DNA of 12,021 nt, taken from contig CACZFE010000045.1 in NCBI GenBank assembly GCA_902780365.1, positions 3,161 through 15,181 of the forward strand. Direction: 5' to 3'. The notes under the pieces were generated by a model. The model had not been told where the DNA came from. It searched no databases and saw only the letters and a program-made list of their open reading frames with translations. Below, in pieces: positions 6,388 to 12,021 of the stretch; the stretch's first letter is position 1, and each line of letters opens with the position of its first letter. The stretch comes from an uncultured Spirochaetales bacterium (GTDB lineage: Bacteria > UBP6 > UBA1177). The translations under genes were made by a program, and so were the position numbers.

Positions 6388-8144
6388 CAATCTCTCCTGA
6401 CAGCAAACAAAGCTCTTATTACAGAAACACAATAAATAAACAGATCTATTGAAATTATTGCGATTCTTATTACTGTTCCGTCGGTTTTGTCAACAACGAG
6501 CCCCATCGTGTTCATGAAATATATGAGTGTCACGGTAAGAGGAGCTGCAAGACAGACGGCACCTTCAAATGTTTTGTCGATAAATATTAGTCCGCCGCCG
6601 GGAATAATAAAAGTGAGTATATTCATAATTATCGAACGCCGCCTGAAAAAGTTTTCCCTTTTTGCTTCGTAGATTTCCCGTTCGCCGCGTTTAAACAAAG
6701 TGTAATCAGCCTTCATAAGTTTGCATACAGCGCAGACATCGTTTCCGCCGGCATTGCATTTCGAGCACATTATGTTGCCGCATTCGAGACATCTCGAAAT
6801 ATGGAGTTTTCCCATATAACAGTATTTGATAATGAGGATGAAAAAGTAGAAGAGAAGGGCCAAAGCAATGTAAACTATTGAATTTATTTTGTTTCTGCTG
6901 CTTGTCGCGCTATTGCCGTAGCAGAGATGTTTCCATATTTTCGAAGCATCTGAAATGTAGATGTACGGGAAGGAGAAAGATTCGGAGGAAGAAGAGTAAA
7001 GCAGCTTCTTTTCAAGTTTCCTGCTCTCTTCCTTCTGATCGTCTTCATGCAGGACTTTTGAAAGGTTGTATCCTATTTTCGGATTGCCCGAACTTTCGTA
7101 AGCCTTTTTCAGATAAGTCACAGCTTCTTTCTGATTTCCGTTGGATGTGAGGGCGATTCCGAGTGCGTTTTCGAGAATGATTTTTATTTCGGGATCTTCT
7201 ACCGAAGAAAGTTCTTTTTTCAGGTTGAATGCAGCCCTGCTGAAGTTTCCGTTGTAAAGAAAAAGGAAGCCTTTTGCCATGTATCCGCCGGGCTGAGAGA
7301 GGTCGATGTTATCTTCCGACGTGAGATCCGGAGATATTACACTGAGAAGGTGAGTGTATGCTGTATCCTGGTTGTACAGACTCACCTTGCTTTTTTCAGC
7401 AGCCATGGAAGCTGCCGATGTGAACGCAAAAATAACAACTGTGATGTAGAGTGTCGCTTTTTCGGCTTTTGTTCCCAAATCTCCGAAAAACAAAAGGAAC
7501 GGGATCAGGATGTATATCATGTTGTTGAAGTTGTCCGATACGAGCCATACCGAGAGAAAGAAAGTAAGTGTGAAACCTATGGCGTAAAACTTCGAGAAGC
7601 CGACAAGATGTTTGTATTTGTGGATAACAGGACCTGTGTATTTCAGGAACATTATGCCGATGAATATAACAAAGAATATCAGGCATATAGCAGATAATTT
7701 GCCAACAAATAGAAATATTACCGAATCGGCGAATGCAAAACGGAACGATCTGTCAGCTGCTTTAAAGAAGTGATAGATTATTTTATCAAGTCTTGTCGGG
7801 GCAAAGTGGATAAGCCTGACAAGATAGTGGTGGTGGATTTCAGGAAGGTCGTCCGAGAATTTGATTGCGAGATCCGCTGCTGCAAGCTGTATTTCAGGGG
7901 CCGCATTTTCGGTCGTTTTGATGAGATATAGTGAACAGCCGAAACAGTTTGGAATGCTTGATCCTCTCATTTTTGAAAGGTATGGAGTCGCCGCTTTGAC
8001 AAGAACTTCGGGAGATTCGCTTAAAACCGCGTTGTTTATGTCTGATATAAATTTACTGCTGCTGAAGGTGTCAAGGCGGAGAGTTTCTGCAGAAAGCGGG
8101 AATAGAAAAAATAAAAAGAGAAAAAGCGGAAATATTTTTTTCAT
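6387..8144 (-). CDS. Polytopic membrane protein with TPR-like region and six-cysteine zinc-finger-like motif
   Basis: A 585-residue protein starting with a signal peptide (residues 1-19, LFLFPLSA-type end). A roughly 120-residue extracytoplasmic segment is followed by hydrophobic helices near 142-168, 187-202, 209-220 and 230-247. Residues 285-380 look like TPR helices (KGFLFLYNGNFSRAAFNLKK, GIALTSNGNQKEAVTYLKKA). Another helix (421-443) leads to a probable zinc-binding knot C452-x2-C455-x4-C460-x2-C463-x7-C471-x2-C474, then two C-terminal hydrophobic segments (508-548, 558-580) containing IIPGGGLIF. The ATG at 8144 was chosen over the adjacent ATG at 8147 because GGAGG is then correctly spaced. 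It is the first gene of a coupled pair with the DUF4388 gene. I know no named family for the whole architecture; function is unknown, probably assembly or signalling at the inner membrane. Confidence 0.85.
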   Translation of the reverse strand: MKKIFPLFLFLFFLFPLSAETLRLDTFSSSKFISDINNAVLSESPEVLVKAATPYLSKMRGSSIPNCFGCSLYLIKTTENAAPEIQLAAADLAIKFSDDLPEIHHHYLVRLIHFAPTRLDKIIYHFFKAADRSFRFAFADSVIFLFVGKLSAICLIFFVIFIGIMFLKYTGPVIHKYKHLVGFSKFYAIGFTLTFFLSVWLVSDNFNNMIYILIPFLLFFGDLGTKAEKATLYITVVIFAFTSAASMAAEKSKVSLYNQDTAYTHLLSVISPDLTSEDNIDLSQPGGYMAKGFLFLYNGNFSRAAFNLKKELSSVEDPEIKIILENALGIALTSNGNQKEAVTYLKKAYESSGNPKIGYNLSKVLHEDDQKEESRKLEKKLLYSSSSESFSFPYIYISDASKIWKHLCYGNSATSSRNKINSIVYIALALLFYFFILIIKYCYMGKLHISRCLECGNIMCSKCNAGGNDVCAVCKLMKADYTLFKRGEREIYEAKRENFFRRRSIIMNILTFIIPGGGLIFIDKTFEGAVCLAAPLTVTLIYFMNTMGLVVDKTDGTVIRIAIISIDLFIYCVSVIRALFAVRRD

Positions 8145-8164
8145 CATTCCTCCAAAACCGCGGA

Positions 8165-8193
8165 AATATACCACATATAAAAAACTATATCAA
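8165..8193 (-). promoter_or_regulatory. Predicted sigma70-type promoter for the membrane protein/DUF4388 pair
   Basis: On the minus strand, TTGATA (8188-8193) and TATATT (8165-8170), each five of six to consensus, are separated by 17 bases. Transcription would start near 8158, leaving a leader of about 14 bases that is little more than the GGAGG ribosome binding site. It is divergent from the argF promoter. Confidence 0.65.
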
Positions 8194-8202
8194 TTTTATA
8201 TA

Positions 8203-8230
8203 TTGCTTTTTTCTTTTCGCTTTTTATAAT
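8203..8230 (+). promoter_or_regulatory. Predicted sigma70-type promoter for argF
   Basis: A perfect TATAAT (8225-8230) lies 16 bases after TTGCTT (8203-8208). Transcription would start near 8237, giving a leader of about 33 bases with GGAGG at 8260-8264. I found no convincing ArgR operator in the 125-base divergent gap. Confidence 0.55.
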
Positions 8231-8269
8231 TCCGCGTTTTTTGTTTAACCATGTTTTTTGGAGGAAAAA

Positions 8270-9268
8270 ATGGCTGTTAATCTTAAAGGAAGAAACTTCC
8301 TGACACTCAAAGACTTCACATCGGAAGAGATCCGTTATCTTCTCGACCTCGCACACAATCTTAAAGCAAAGAAAAGAGCAGGCATCAAAGGAGATCTGCT
8401 TGCAGGAAAAAACATTGTCCTTCTTTTCGAAAAAACCTCGACAAGAACCCGCTGCGCTTTTGAAGTAGGCGCAATGGACGAGGGCGCTGGCGTAACATTC
8501 CTCGGCTCGAACGACAGCCAGATGGGCAAAAAAGAGTCGATCGAAGACACCGCTAAAGTTCTCGGCAGAATGTTCGACGGTATCGAATTCCGCGGTTTCA
8601 AACAGGAAACAGTTGAAACTCTTGCTAAATATGCAGGTGTTCCGGTTTGGAACGGTCTTACCGACCTTTACCACCCGACACAGATCCTCGCTGACTTCCT
8701 CACGATCGAAGAGCATGTCGCGAAACCTCTCAACAAGGTTAAATTTGTTTACTGCGGCGACGCAAGAAACAACATGGGCAACAGCCTTATGATCGGTTCA
8801 GCAAAAATGGGAATGCACTTCGTTGCATGCGCTCCGAAGGCTCTCTGGCCCGACAAAAAACTCGTTGAAGAGATGAAGAAAGTCGCTAAAGAGACAGGCG
8901 CAGTCATCGAGTTCTCCGAAGATCCGATGAAGGCTGTAAAAGATGCAGACGTCATCTACACAGACGTTTGGGTTTCGATGGGCGAAGAAGCACTTTTCGA
9001 GCAGAGGATCAAACAGCTCAAGGCTTACCAGGTAAATATGAAGATGATAAAGGCTACAGGAAATCCGGATGTTATTTTCCTTCACTGCCTTCCGAGCTTC
9101 CACGATCTCAATACGAAAGTCGGCAAAGAGATTTTCGATAAGTTCGGCATCAAAGAGATGGAAGTTACAGACGAAGTCTTCAGAAGCAGATACTCAAAAG
9201 TTTTCGACGAAGCAGAAAACAGAATGCACACGATCAAAGCGGTTATGTGTGCAACGATCGGAAAATAA
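8270..9268 (+). CDS. argF: Ornithine carbamoyltransferase
   Basis: A 332-residue, full-length enzyme that makes citrulline and phosphate from ornithine and carbamoyl phosphate in arginine synthesis. The carbamoyl-phosphate loop STRTR (57-61), HPTQ (135-138), the ornithine-side motif DVWVSMG (232-238) and the HCLP signature (272-275) are all intact, and the C-terminal AENRMHTIKAVM is typical. The start is the ATG at 8270, with GGAGG five bases upstream; an in-frame TTG at 8258 would overlap that ribosome binding site and is rejected. It stands alone, divergent from the membrane-protein pair. Codons ending in C (CTC, TTC, ATC, AAC) are much more frequent than in neighbouring genes, suggesting high expression. 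A catabolic arcB role (citrulline phosphorolysis in arginine deiminase pathway) cannot be excluded, but no arcA or arcC is nearby. Confidence 0.95.
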   Translation: MAVNLKGRNFLTLKDFTSEEIRYLLDLAHNLKAKKRAGIKGDLLAGKNIVLLFEKTSTRTRCAFEVGAMDEGAGVTFLGSNDSQMGKKESIEDTAKVLGRMFDGIEFRGFKQETVETLAKYAGVPVWNGLTDLYHPTQILADFLTIEEHVAKPLNKVKFVYCGDARNNMGNSLMIGSAKMGMHFVACAPKALWPDKKLVEEMKKVAKETGAVIEFSEDPMKAVKDADVIYTDVWVSMGEEALFEQRIKQLKAYQVNMKMIKATGNPDVIFLHCLPSFHDLNTKVGKEIFDKFGIKEMEVTDEVFRSRYSKVFDEAENRMHTIKAVMCATIGK

Positions 9269-9277
9269 TCATCAAAT

Positions 9278-9310
9278 CGTCACGCCGTGACGTCGTTGCG
9301 ACGTGACGTC
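9278..9310. repeat. Compact inverted/direct repeat cluster between convergent argF and MATE genes
   Basis: Three copies of the heptamer CGTGACG lie within 33 bases: inverted at 9278-9284, direct at 9286-9292 and 9302-9308. The first two form a hairpin (CGTCAC, loop GCC, GTGACG, 9278-9292). A second, mutually exclusive hairpin is ACGTCG, loop TTG, CGACGT (9290-9304). The last copy overlaps the stop codon of the MATE gene. Short T-rich tracts follow on both sides (ATCTTTTC on plus; ATTATTTTCC on minus), so a bidirectional terminator is the simplest role, though neither tract is ideal. Confidence 0.65.
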
Positions 9311-10637
9311 AAATCTTTTCAATAGTGATTTTCACAGTCGCGTGATAAATGAAAAACGCAACAATGCTCGTTGCTGAGATCGCGGCGAAAATGCCTGTGA
9401 CATCAGCAATCCTGCCGCCGAGCCAGACTGCGGGAATCAGCATGACGATCGTTCTCATGAAGTTGAGCATGGTAGAACGGATCGGTTTGTGAAGTCCGTT
9501 TATCACATTGACGCACATGATCGAGGATCCGATCGCCGGAAATGCAAGTCCGTTGATGAGCATATATTCCATTATATATTTGAGAACGACAGGGTCTTCA
9601 GTGAACATCGAGGCGATATTCCGGCGGAACAGAATAAAAATAAGCATCATGAACGAGCCCCAGCAGAGCGAAAAGAGTTCGGAGATTTTGAGCGCTTTTT
9701 TCACGCGGTCTATCCTTGCTGCACCGTAATTCTGACCGGTGAAGGGAAGCAGGACGCTCGAAAGCGAGAAAACGCCTACGAGAAGAAGCGAATCGATTTT
9801 TATACCGGCTCCGAGCGAAGCAACTGCTTCATCACCGTAACCGGCTGTAATTCTTGTAACTATTGCGTTTGAAATCGGCATGAGCATGAGCGAAAGAGAG
9901 GTCGGGATCCCGAGCCAGAGAACTTTTTTCCACGAACTGAAAATCACCGGCAGTTTGAGTTCCGAGAAGTCGAACATCCGCATTTTAAACTGCATGAAAC
10001 TTACAACGAGGGAGGCACTCACGATTTTCGCGATCATTGTGGCTAAGGCTGCACCTTCGATTCCCATTCTTGGGAAAAAGCCGATGCCGAATATGAAAAG
10101 CGGGTCAAGAATTATGTTGATTATGACAACGGTGAGCATGATGAGACCCGGTGTTTTTGTGTCTCCGGTAGCCCTGATCTCATTGTCGATGACGGCGGGG
10201 ACAGCTCCGACGGGCATTCCGTAGCAGCATATCCTCATATATCTGAGAACGAGTTCGAGCGTTTCGCCTTTCGCTCCGAGCGCGCTGAAAATCGGTCTTA
10301 TCGTGAGAAGTCCCGCGATGCCGAAAAAAGTTCCGAGGCAGATTATGAGAAAAAGGCTGTCGGTAGAGATCCGCTTGACTTCAGGAAAGTTTTTCTGCCC
10401 GATCGCACGGGAAATGACGGCGCTCGTGCCGAGACCGATGCCGAAAAGAAAATGATTGACGAGCATGACGACGGGGAATGTGTAGCTCATTGCGGCGAGT
10501 TCGAGCGTTCCCAGTTTGGAAACAAAGTATGTGTCGGTCAGGTTGAACGCTGTCATCGCGATGTGACCGATGAGCATACCCAGAGCCATGTCAAACAGTA
10601 TTTTTGGAATTGAGCCTTCGGTAATATTTTTTTTCAT
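9309..10637 (-). CDS. MATE family multidrug/cation antiporter
   Basis: A 442-residue integral membrane protein with about twelve hydrophobic helices, the normal length for MATE exporters, which use a Na+ or H+ gradient to extrude drugs or other small molecules. Family landmarks are DTYFVSKLGTLELAA near residue 35, the first-half GLGTSAVISRAIGQKN (about 68-83) and its second-half counterpart LLPFTGQNYGAARIDRVKKA, reflecting the internal duplication. The middle segment GDTKTPGLIM is also typical. It belongs to the bacterial NorM/DinF/MepA group, but I cannot set the subfamily or substrate. The ATG at 10637 has CGGAG upstream and is followed by eight A residues. It stands alone, convergent with argF and divergent from the fic gene; an inverted repeat overlaps its promoter. 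Confidence 0.93.
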   Translation of the reverse strand: MKKNITEGSIPKILFDMALGMLIGHIAMTAFNLTDTYFVSKLGTLELAAMSYTFPVVMLVNHFLFGIGLGTSAVISRAIGQKNFPEVKRISTDSLFLIICLGTFFGIAGLLTIRPIFSALGAKGETLELVLRYMRICCYGMPVGAVPAVIDNEIRATGDTKTPGLIMLTVVIINIILDPLFIFGIGFFPRMGIEGAALATMIAKIVSASLVVSFMQFKMRMFDFSELKLPVIFSSWKKVLWLGIPTSLSLMLMPISNAIVTRITAGYGDEAVASLGAGIKIDSLLLVGVFSLSSVLLPFTGQNYGAARIDRVKKALKISELFSLCWGSFMMLIFILFRRNIASMFTEDPVVLKYIMEYMLINGLAFPAIGSSIMCVNVINGLHKPIRSTMLNFMRTIVMLIPAVWLGGRIADVTGIFAAISATSIVAFFIYHATVKITIEKI

Positions 10638-10664
10638 ATAGTCTCCGACACAAAAAAACCGGCG

Positions 10665-10693
10665 AAATTAGCACGGAAAACGCTAATTCGCAA
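10665..10693 (-). promoter_or_regulatory. Promoter of the MATE gene with overlapping inverted repeat (candidate operator)
   Basis: On the minus strand TTGCGA (10688-10693) and an extended -10, TGCTAATTT (hexamer TAATTT, 10665-10670), are 17 bases apart. An inverted repeat AATTAGC (10666-10672) / GCTAATT (10682-10688), with a nine-base spacer, spans the -10 and the edge of the -35. That placement suits a repressor-binding site, though no regulator gene is adjacent unless the Fic protein's winged helix acts here. Confidence 0.5.
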
Positions 10694-10709
10694 ATTTTAT
10701 GATGAATAT

Positions 10710-10738
10710 TTGAGATATTTTTATAAATAGGCTATTCT
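10710..10738 (+). promoter_or_regulatory. Possible sigma70-type promoter for the fic gene
   Basis: TTGAGA (10710-10715) and TATTCT (10733-10738) are 17 bases apart in the 150-base divergent gap. Transcription would start near 10745, keeping the AAAGGAG ribosome binding site (10776-10782) in the message. The -10 matches four of six positions. Confidence 0.42.
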
Positions 10739-10787
10739 CCTGTGTTGACTTTGACGACGTTGTTTTTATGAAGCCAAAGGAGTCTAA

Positions 10788-11807
10788 ATGAGCTACAGAC
10801 CACCGTTTGAGATCACGGCGAAAGCGATAAATCTTATTTCGGAGATTTCGGCGCAGCTTGAGCGCTTTTCCATAGCGATGGAGCAGAGCGACAGCGTGCA
10901 GCTCCGCAAAATCAACCGCATGAAAACTATTCACGGCACTTTGGCGATAGAGGGAAACTCTCTTTCCGAAGAGCAGGTGACGGCTTTAATTGAAGGAAAA
11001 CCTGTAATTGCGCCGCTTCGTGAGATTCAGGAAGTGCGAAATGCAATTCTTGCTTATGAGCAGTTTATGAAATTCAATCCTTATAGCATTGACGATCTGC
11101 TTAAGGCGCACGGCATTTTTGCTCTCGGACTTGTTGACGATCCTGGACATTTCAGAAAGGGCGGAGTCTGCGTCATGGGCAGAGATGGAATCAGCCATAT
11201 TGCTCCTCCGGCACACCGCGTTTCTTTTCTGATTTCCGACTTGTTCGACTGGGTGAAAAAATCAGAAGACCACATCCTCATAAAAAGCAGCGTTTTTCAC
11301 TACGAGTTTGAGTTTATTCACCCTTTTCCTGACGGTAACGGCAGGATGGGGCGTTTCTGGCAGTCACGTCTTCTCGCAGAGTGGAATCCGGTATTTGAGT
11401 ATCTTCCGATCGAGAATATGATACGCGAAAATCAGGCTGATTATTACAAGGCGATAGAGCGCAGTACTGATGAAAATGATTCAGGAATTTTTGCGGAATT
11501 CATGTTGCAGACCATTCTTGACGCAATAAAAAAGCATAAGAAAAAGGTTAAAGCAGATGATACTGTAAATGAGCCGATAAATGAGCCGATAAATGAGCCG
11601 ATAAATGAGCCATTAACAGATCGCCAATTAGCTATACTTACAACTATTAAGCAATCACCATTCATAAACAGAGACGATTTGGCAGGAAAAGTGAATATTT
11701 CACTCGCAACTCTTAAACGAGAGTTGACCACACTTCGCAAGAATGGTTATATAAGTCGTGGAGGTAGCAACAAAAATGGTTCTTGGCTTCTTCTAAAAAA
11801 GATATAA
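10788..11807 (+). CDS. Fic-domain protein (class II, N-terminal inhibitory motif) with C-terminal winged helix
   Basis: A 339-residue protein. The core carries a complete active site HPFPDGNGRMGR (178-189), with catalytic His178 and the anion-binding GNGR, expected to transfer AMP or a related nucleotide moiety to a hydroxyl side chain of a target protein. The N-terminal motif T51-L-A-I-E55-G56 fits the (S/T)xxxE(G/N) inhibitory helix, whose Glu blocks ATP in the right position, so a separate antitoxin is not needed. The flap before the site includes RKGGVCVMGRDGISH (123-137). Residues 260-275 are four NEP tetrapeptides, followed by a winged-helix domain (about 277-339, helix-turn-helix near RDDLAGKVNISLATLKRELT). 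The ATG has AAAGGAG five bases upstream. Target and nucleotide are unknown. Sequence after about 11610 is more AT-rich than before. Confidence 0.93.
   Translation: MSYRPPFEITAKAINLISEISAQLERFSIAMEQSDSVQLRKINRMKTIHGTLAIEGNSLSEEQVTALIEGKPVIAPLREIQEVRNAILAYEQFMKFNPYSIDDLLKAHGIFALGLVDDPGHFRKGGVCVMGRDGISHIAPPAHRVSFLISDLFDWVKKSEDHILIKSSVFHYEFEFIHPFPDGNGRMGRFWQSRLLAEWNPVFEYLPIENMIRENQADYYKAIERSTDENDSGIFAEFMLQTILDAIKKHKKKVKADDTVNEPINEPINEPINEPLTDRQLAILTTIKQSPFINRDDLAGKVNISLATLKRELTTLRKNGYISRGGSNKNGSWLLLKKI
11565..11612 (+). repeat. Four-copy 12-bp in-frame tandem repeat in the fic gene
   Basis: Four units of ATAAATGAGCCG, with the first base changed in unit one (G) and the last in unit four (A), encode V/I-N-E-P four times at residues 260-275. 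The array links the Fic core to the winged helix. Since the unit is a multiple of three, gain or loss of copies changes linker length without a frameshift. Confidence 0.9.
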
Positions 11808-11811
11808 AAAC

Positions 11812-11866
11812 AACAGGTGACTAATCCCAACAAGGAAATAGCCACCTGTTTCTTATTGTTTTTATT
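11812..11866. terminator. Bidirectional hairpin terminator between fic and miaB
   Basis: AACAGGTG (11812-11819) pairs perfectly with CACCTGTT (11843-11850), and after one A/C mismatch CTA (11821-11823) pairs with TAG (11839-11841), leaving a 15-base loop. On the plus strand it is followed by TCTTATTGTTTTTATT; on the minus strand by GTTGTTTTTATATC. It sits in the 69-base gap between convergent genes and can serve both. Confidence 0.8.
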
Positions 11867-11876
11867 ATATAACACC

Positions 11877-12021
11877 TTACACCTCTTCCCCGAACAATGT
11901 TGCGGAGGTGCTTCCTGTAATCCTTACCCTAACTGTTTCGCCAATATGATGATTGCCTTTGTCGAATACCACCATCTTATTCTGCTCTGTACGACCACAG
12001 AGCTGTTCACGGCTACGCTTA
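11877..12021 (-). CDS. miaB: tRNA-2-methylthio-N6-dimethylallyladenosine synthase, C-terminal end
   Basis: Only the last 47-48 codons are in the window, ending at TAA 11877-11879. They match the C-terminal TRAM domain of the radical-SAM methylthiotransferase MiaB: SREQLCGRTEQN, then MVVFDKGNHHIGETVRVRI, and the final TSATLFGEEV. MiaB adds the 2-methylthio group to i6A37 of tRNAs reading UNN codons; the catalytic iron-sulfur domains lie outside the window. The GRTxxN-K-VVF start and the ATLxGEEV end distinguish MiaB from the related RimO and MtaB, though this rests on a short stretch. It is convergent with the fic gene and shares its terminator. Confidence 0.82.
   Translation of the reverse strand, partial: KRSREQLCGRTEQNKMVVFDKGNHHIGETVRVRITGSTSATLFGEEV

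Noticed and set aside
6388..6432. Longer start for the DUF4388 protein, 15 residues upstream
   Set aside because: No ribosome binding site, and the added residues (MCFCNKSFVCCQ) are the upstream gene in another frame; ATG 6387 has AGGAGA.
8258..8269. TTG start four codons upstream for argF
   Set aside because: It overlaps the GGAGG ribosome binding site that is correctly spaced for the ATG at 8270.
10745..10772. TTGACT / TATGAA as promoter for fic
   Set aside because: Transcription would start near 10779, inside the ribosome binding site; the TTGAGA / TATTCT pair further upstream fits better.
10683..10934. Small minus-strand frame beside fic as an antitoxin
   Set aside because: It is mostly antisense to fic without a ribosome binding site, and the Fic protein carries its own inhibitory motif.

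Overview
This 12 kb window is ordinary chromosomal DNA of moderate GC, dense with genes. It probably comes from a Gram-negative bacterium: there is a lipoprotein with a type II signal peptide, a periplasmic PBP4-type carboxypeptidase and a signal-peptide membrane protein. The lipoprotein with an Asp/Ser/Thr-rich linker and thrombospondin type 3 calcium repeats, and the DUF4388 (PATAN-like) protein, are styles common in deltaproteobacterial/Myxococcota-like lineages, including uncultured anaerobes. This lineage guess is weak. I see no phage, transposon, CRISPR, rRNA or tRNA.

Layout. (1) Positions 1-770, minus: start of a surface lipoprotein with TSP3 repeats and a VWA domain, cut by the window edge, with its own promoter. 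(2) Positions 849-5336, minus: a four-gene run in the order PEP-carboxykinase-like pseudoenzyme, Arg/Pro/Lys-rich protein, PBP4-type D-Ala-D-Ala carboxypeptidase, unrecognised 176-residue protein; the last junctions are 1-3 bases or overlapping. (3) Positions 5422-8144, minus: a translationally coupled pair (TGATG), a polytopic membrane protein with TPR-like and six-cysteine zinc-finger segments followed by a DUF4388 protein with one membrane helix. (4) Positions 8270-9268, plus: ornithine carbamoyltransferase, divergent from pair 3. (5) Positions 9309-10637, minus: MATE-family transporter, convergent with argF across a compact inverted/direct repeat cluster. (6) Positions 10788-11807, plus: Fic-domain protein with built-in inhibitory helix, an in-frame 12-bp tandem repeat and a C-terminal winged helix. 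(7) Positions 11877-12021, minus: C-terminal end of MiaB, convergent with fic across a hairpin terminator.

The most unusual object is the 584-residue protein at 3582-5336. Its length and several landmarks, in the right order, match ATP-type PEP carboxykinase, but every catalytic element I can align (oxaloacetate Arg, metal His, P-loop, Asp-Asp kinase-2 motif, phosphate Arg) is gone, and cysteines sit at or near three of the former active-site positions. It looks like a repurposed, non-catalytic PEPCK fold. All family calls are by eye and from memory; no search was run.
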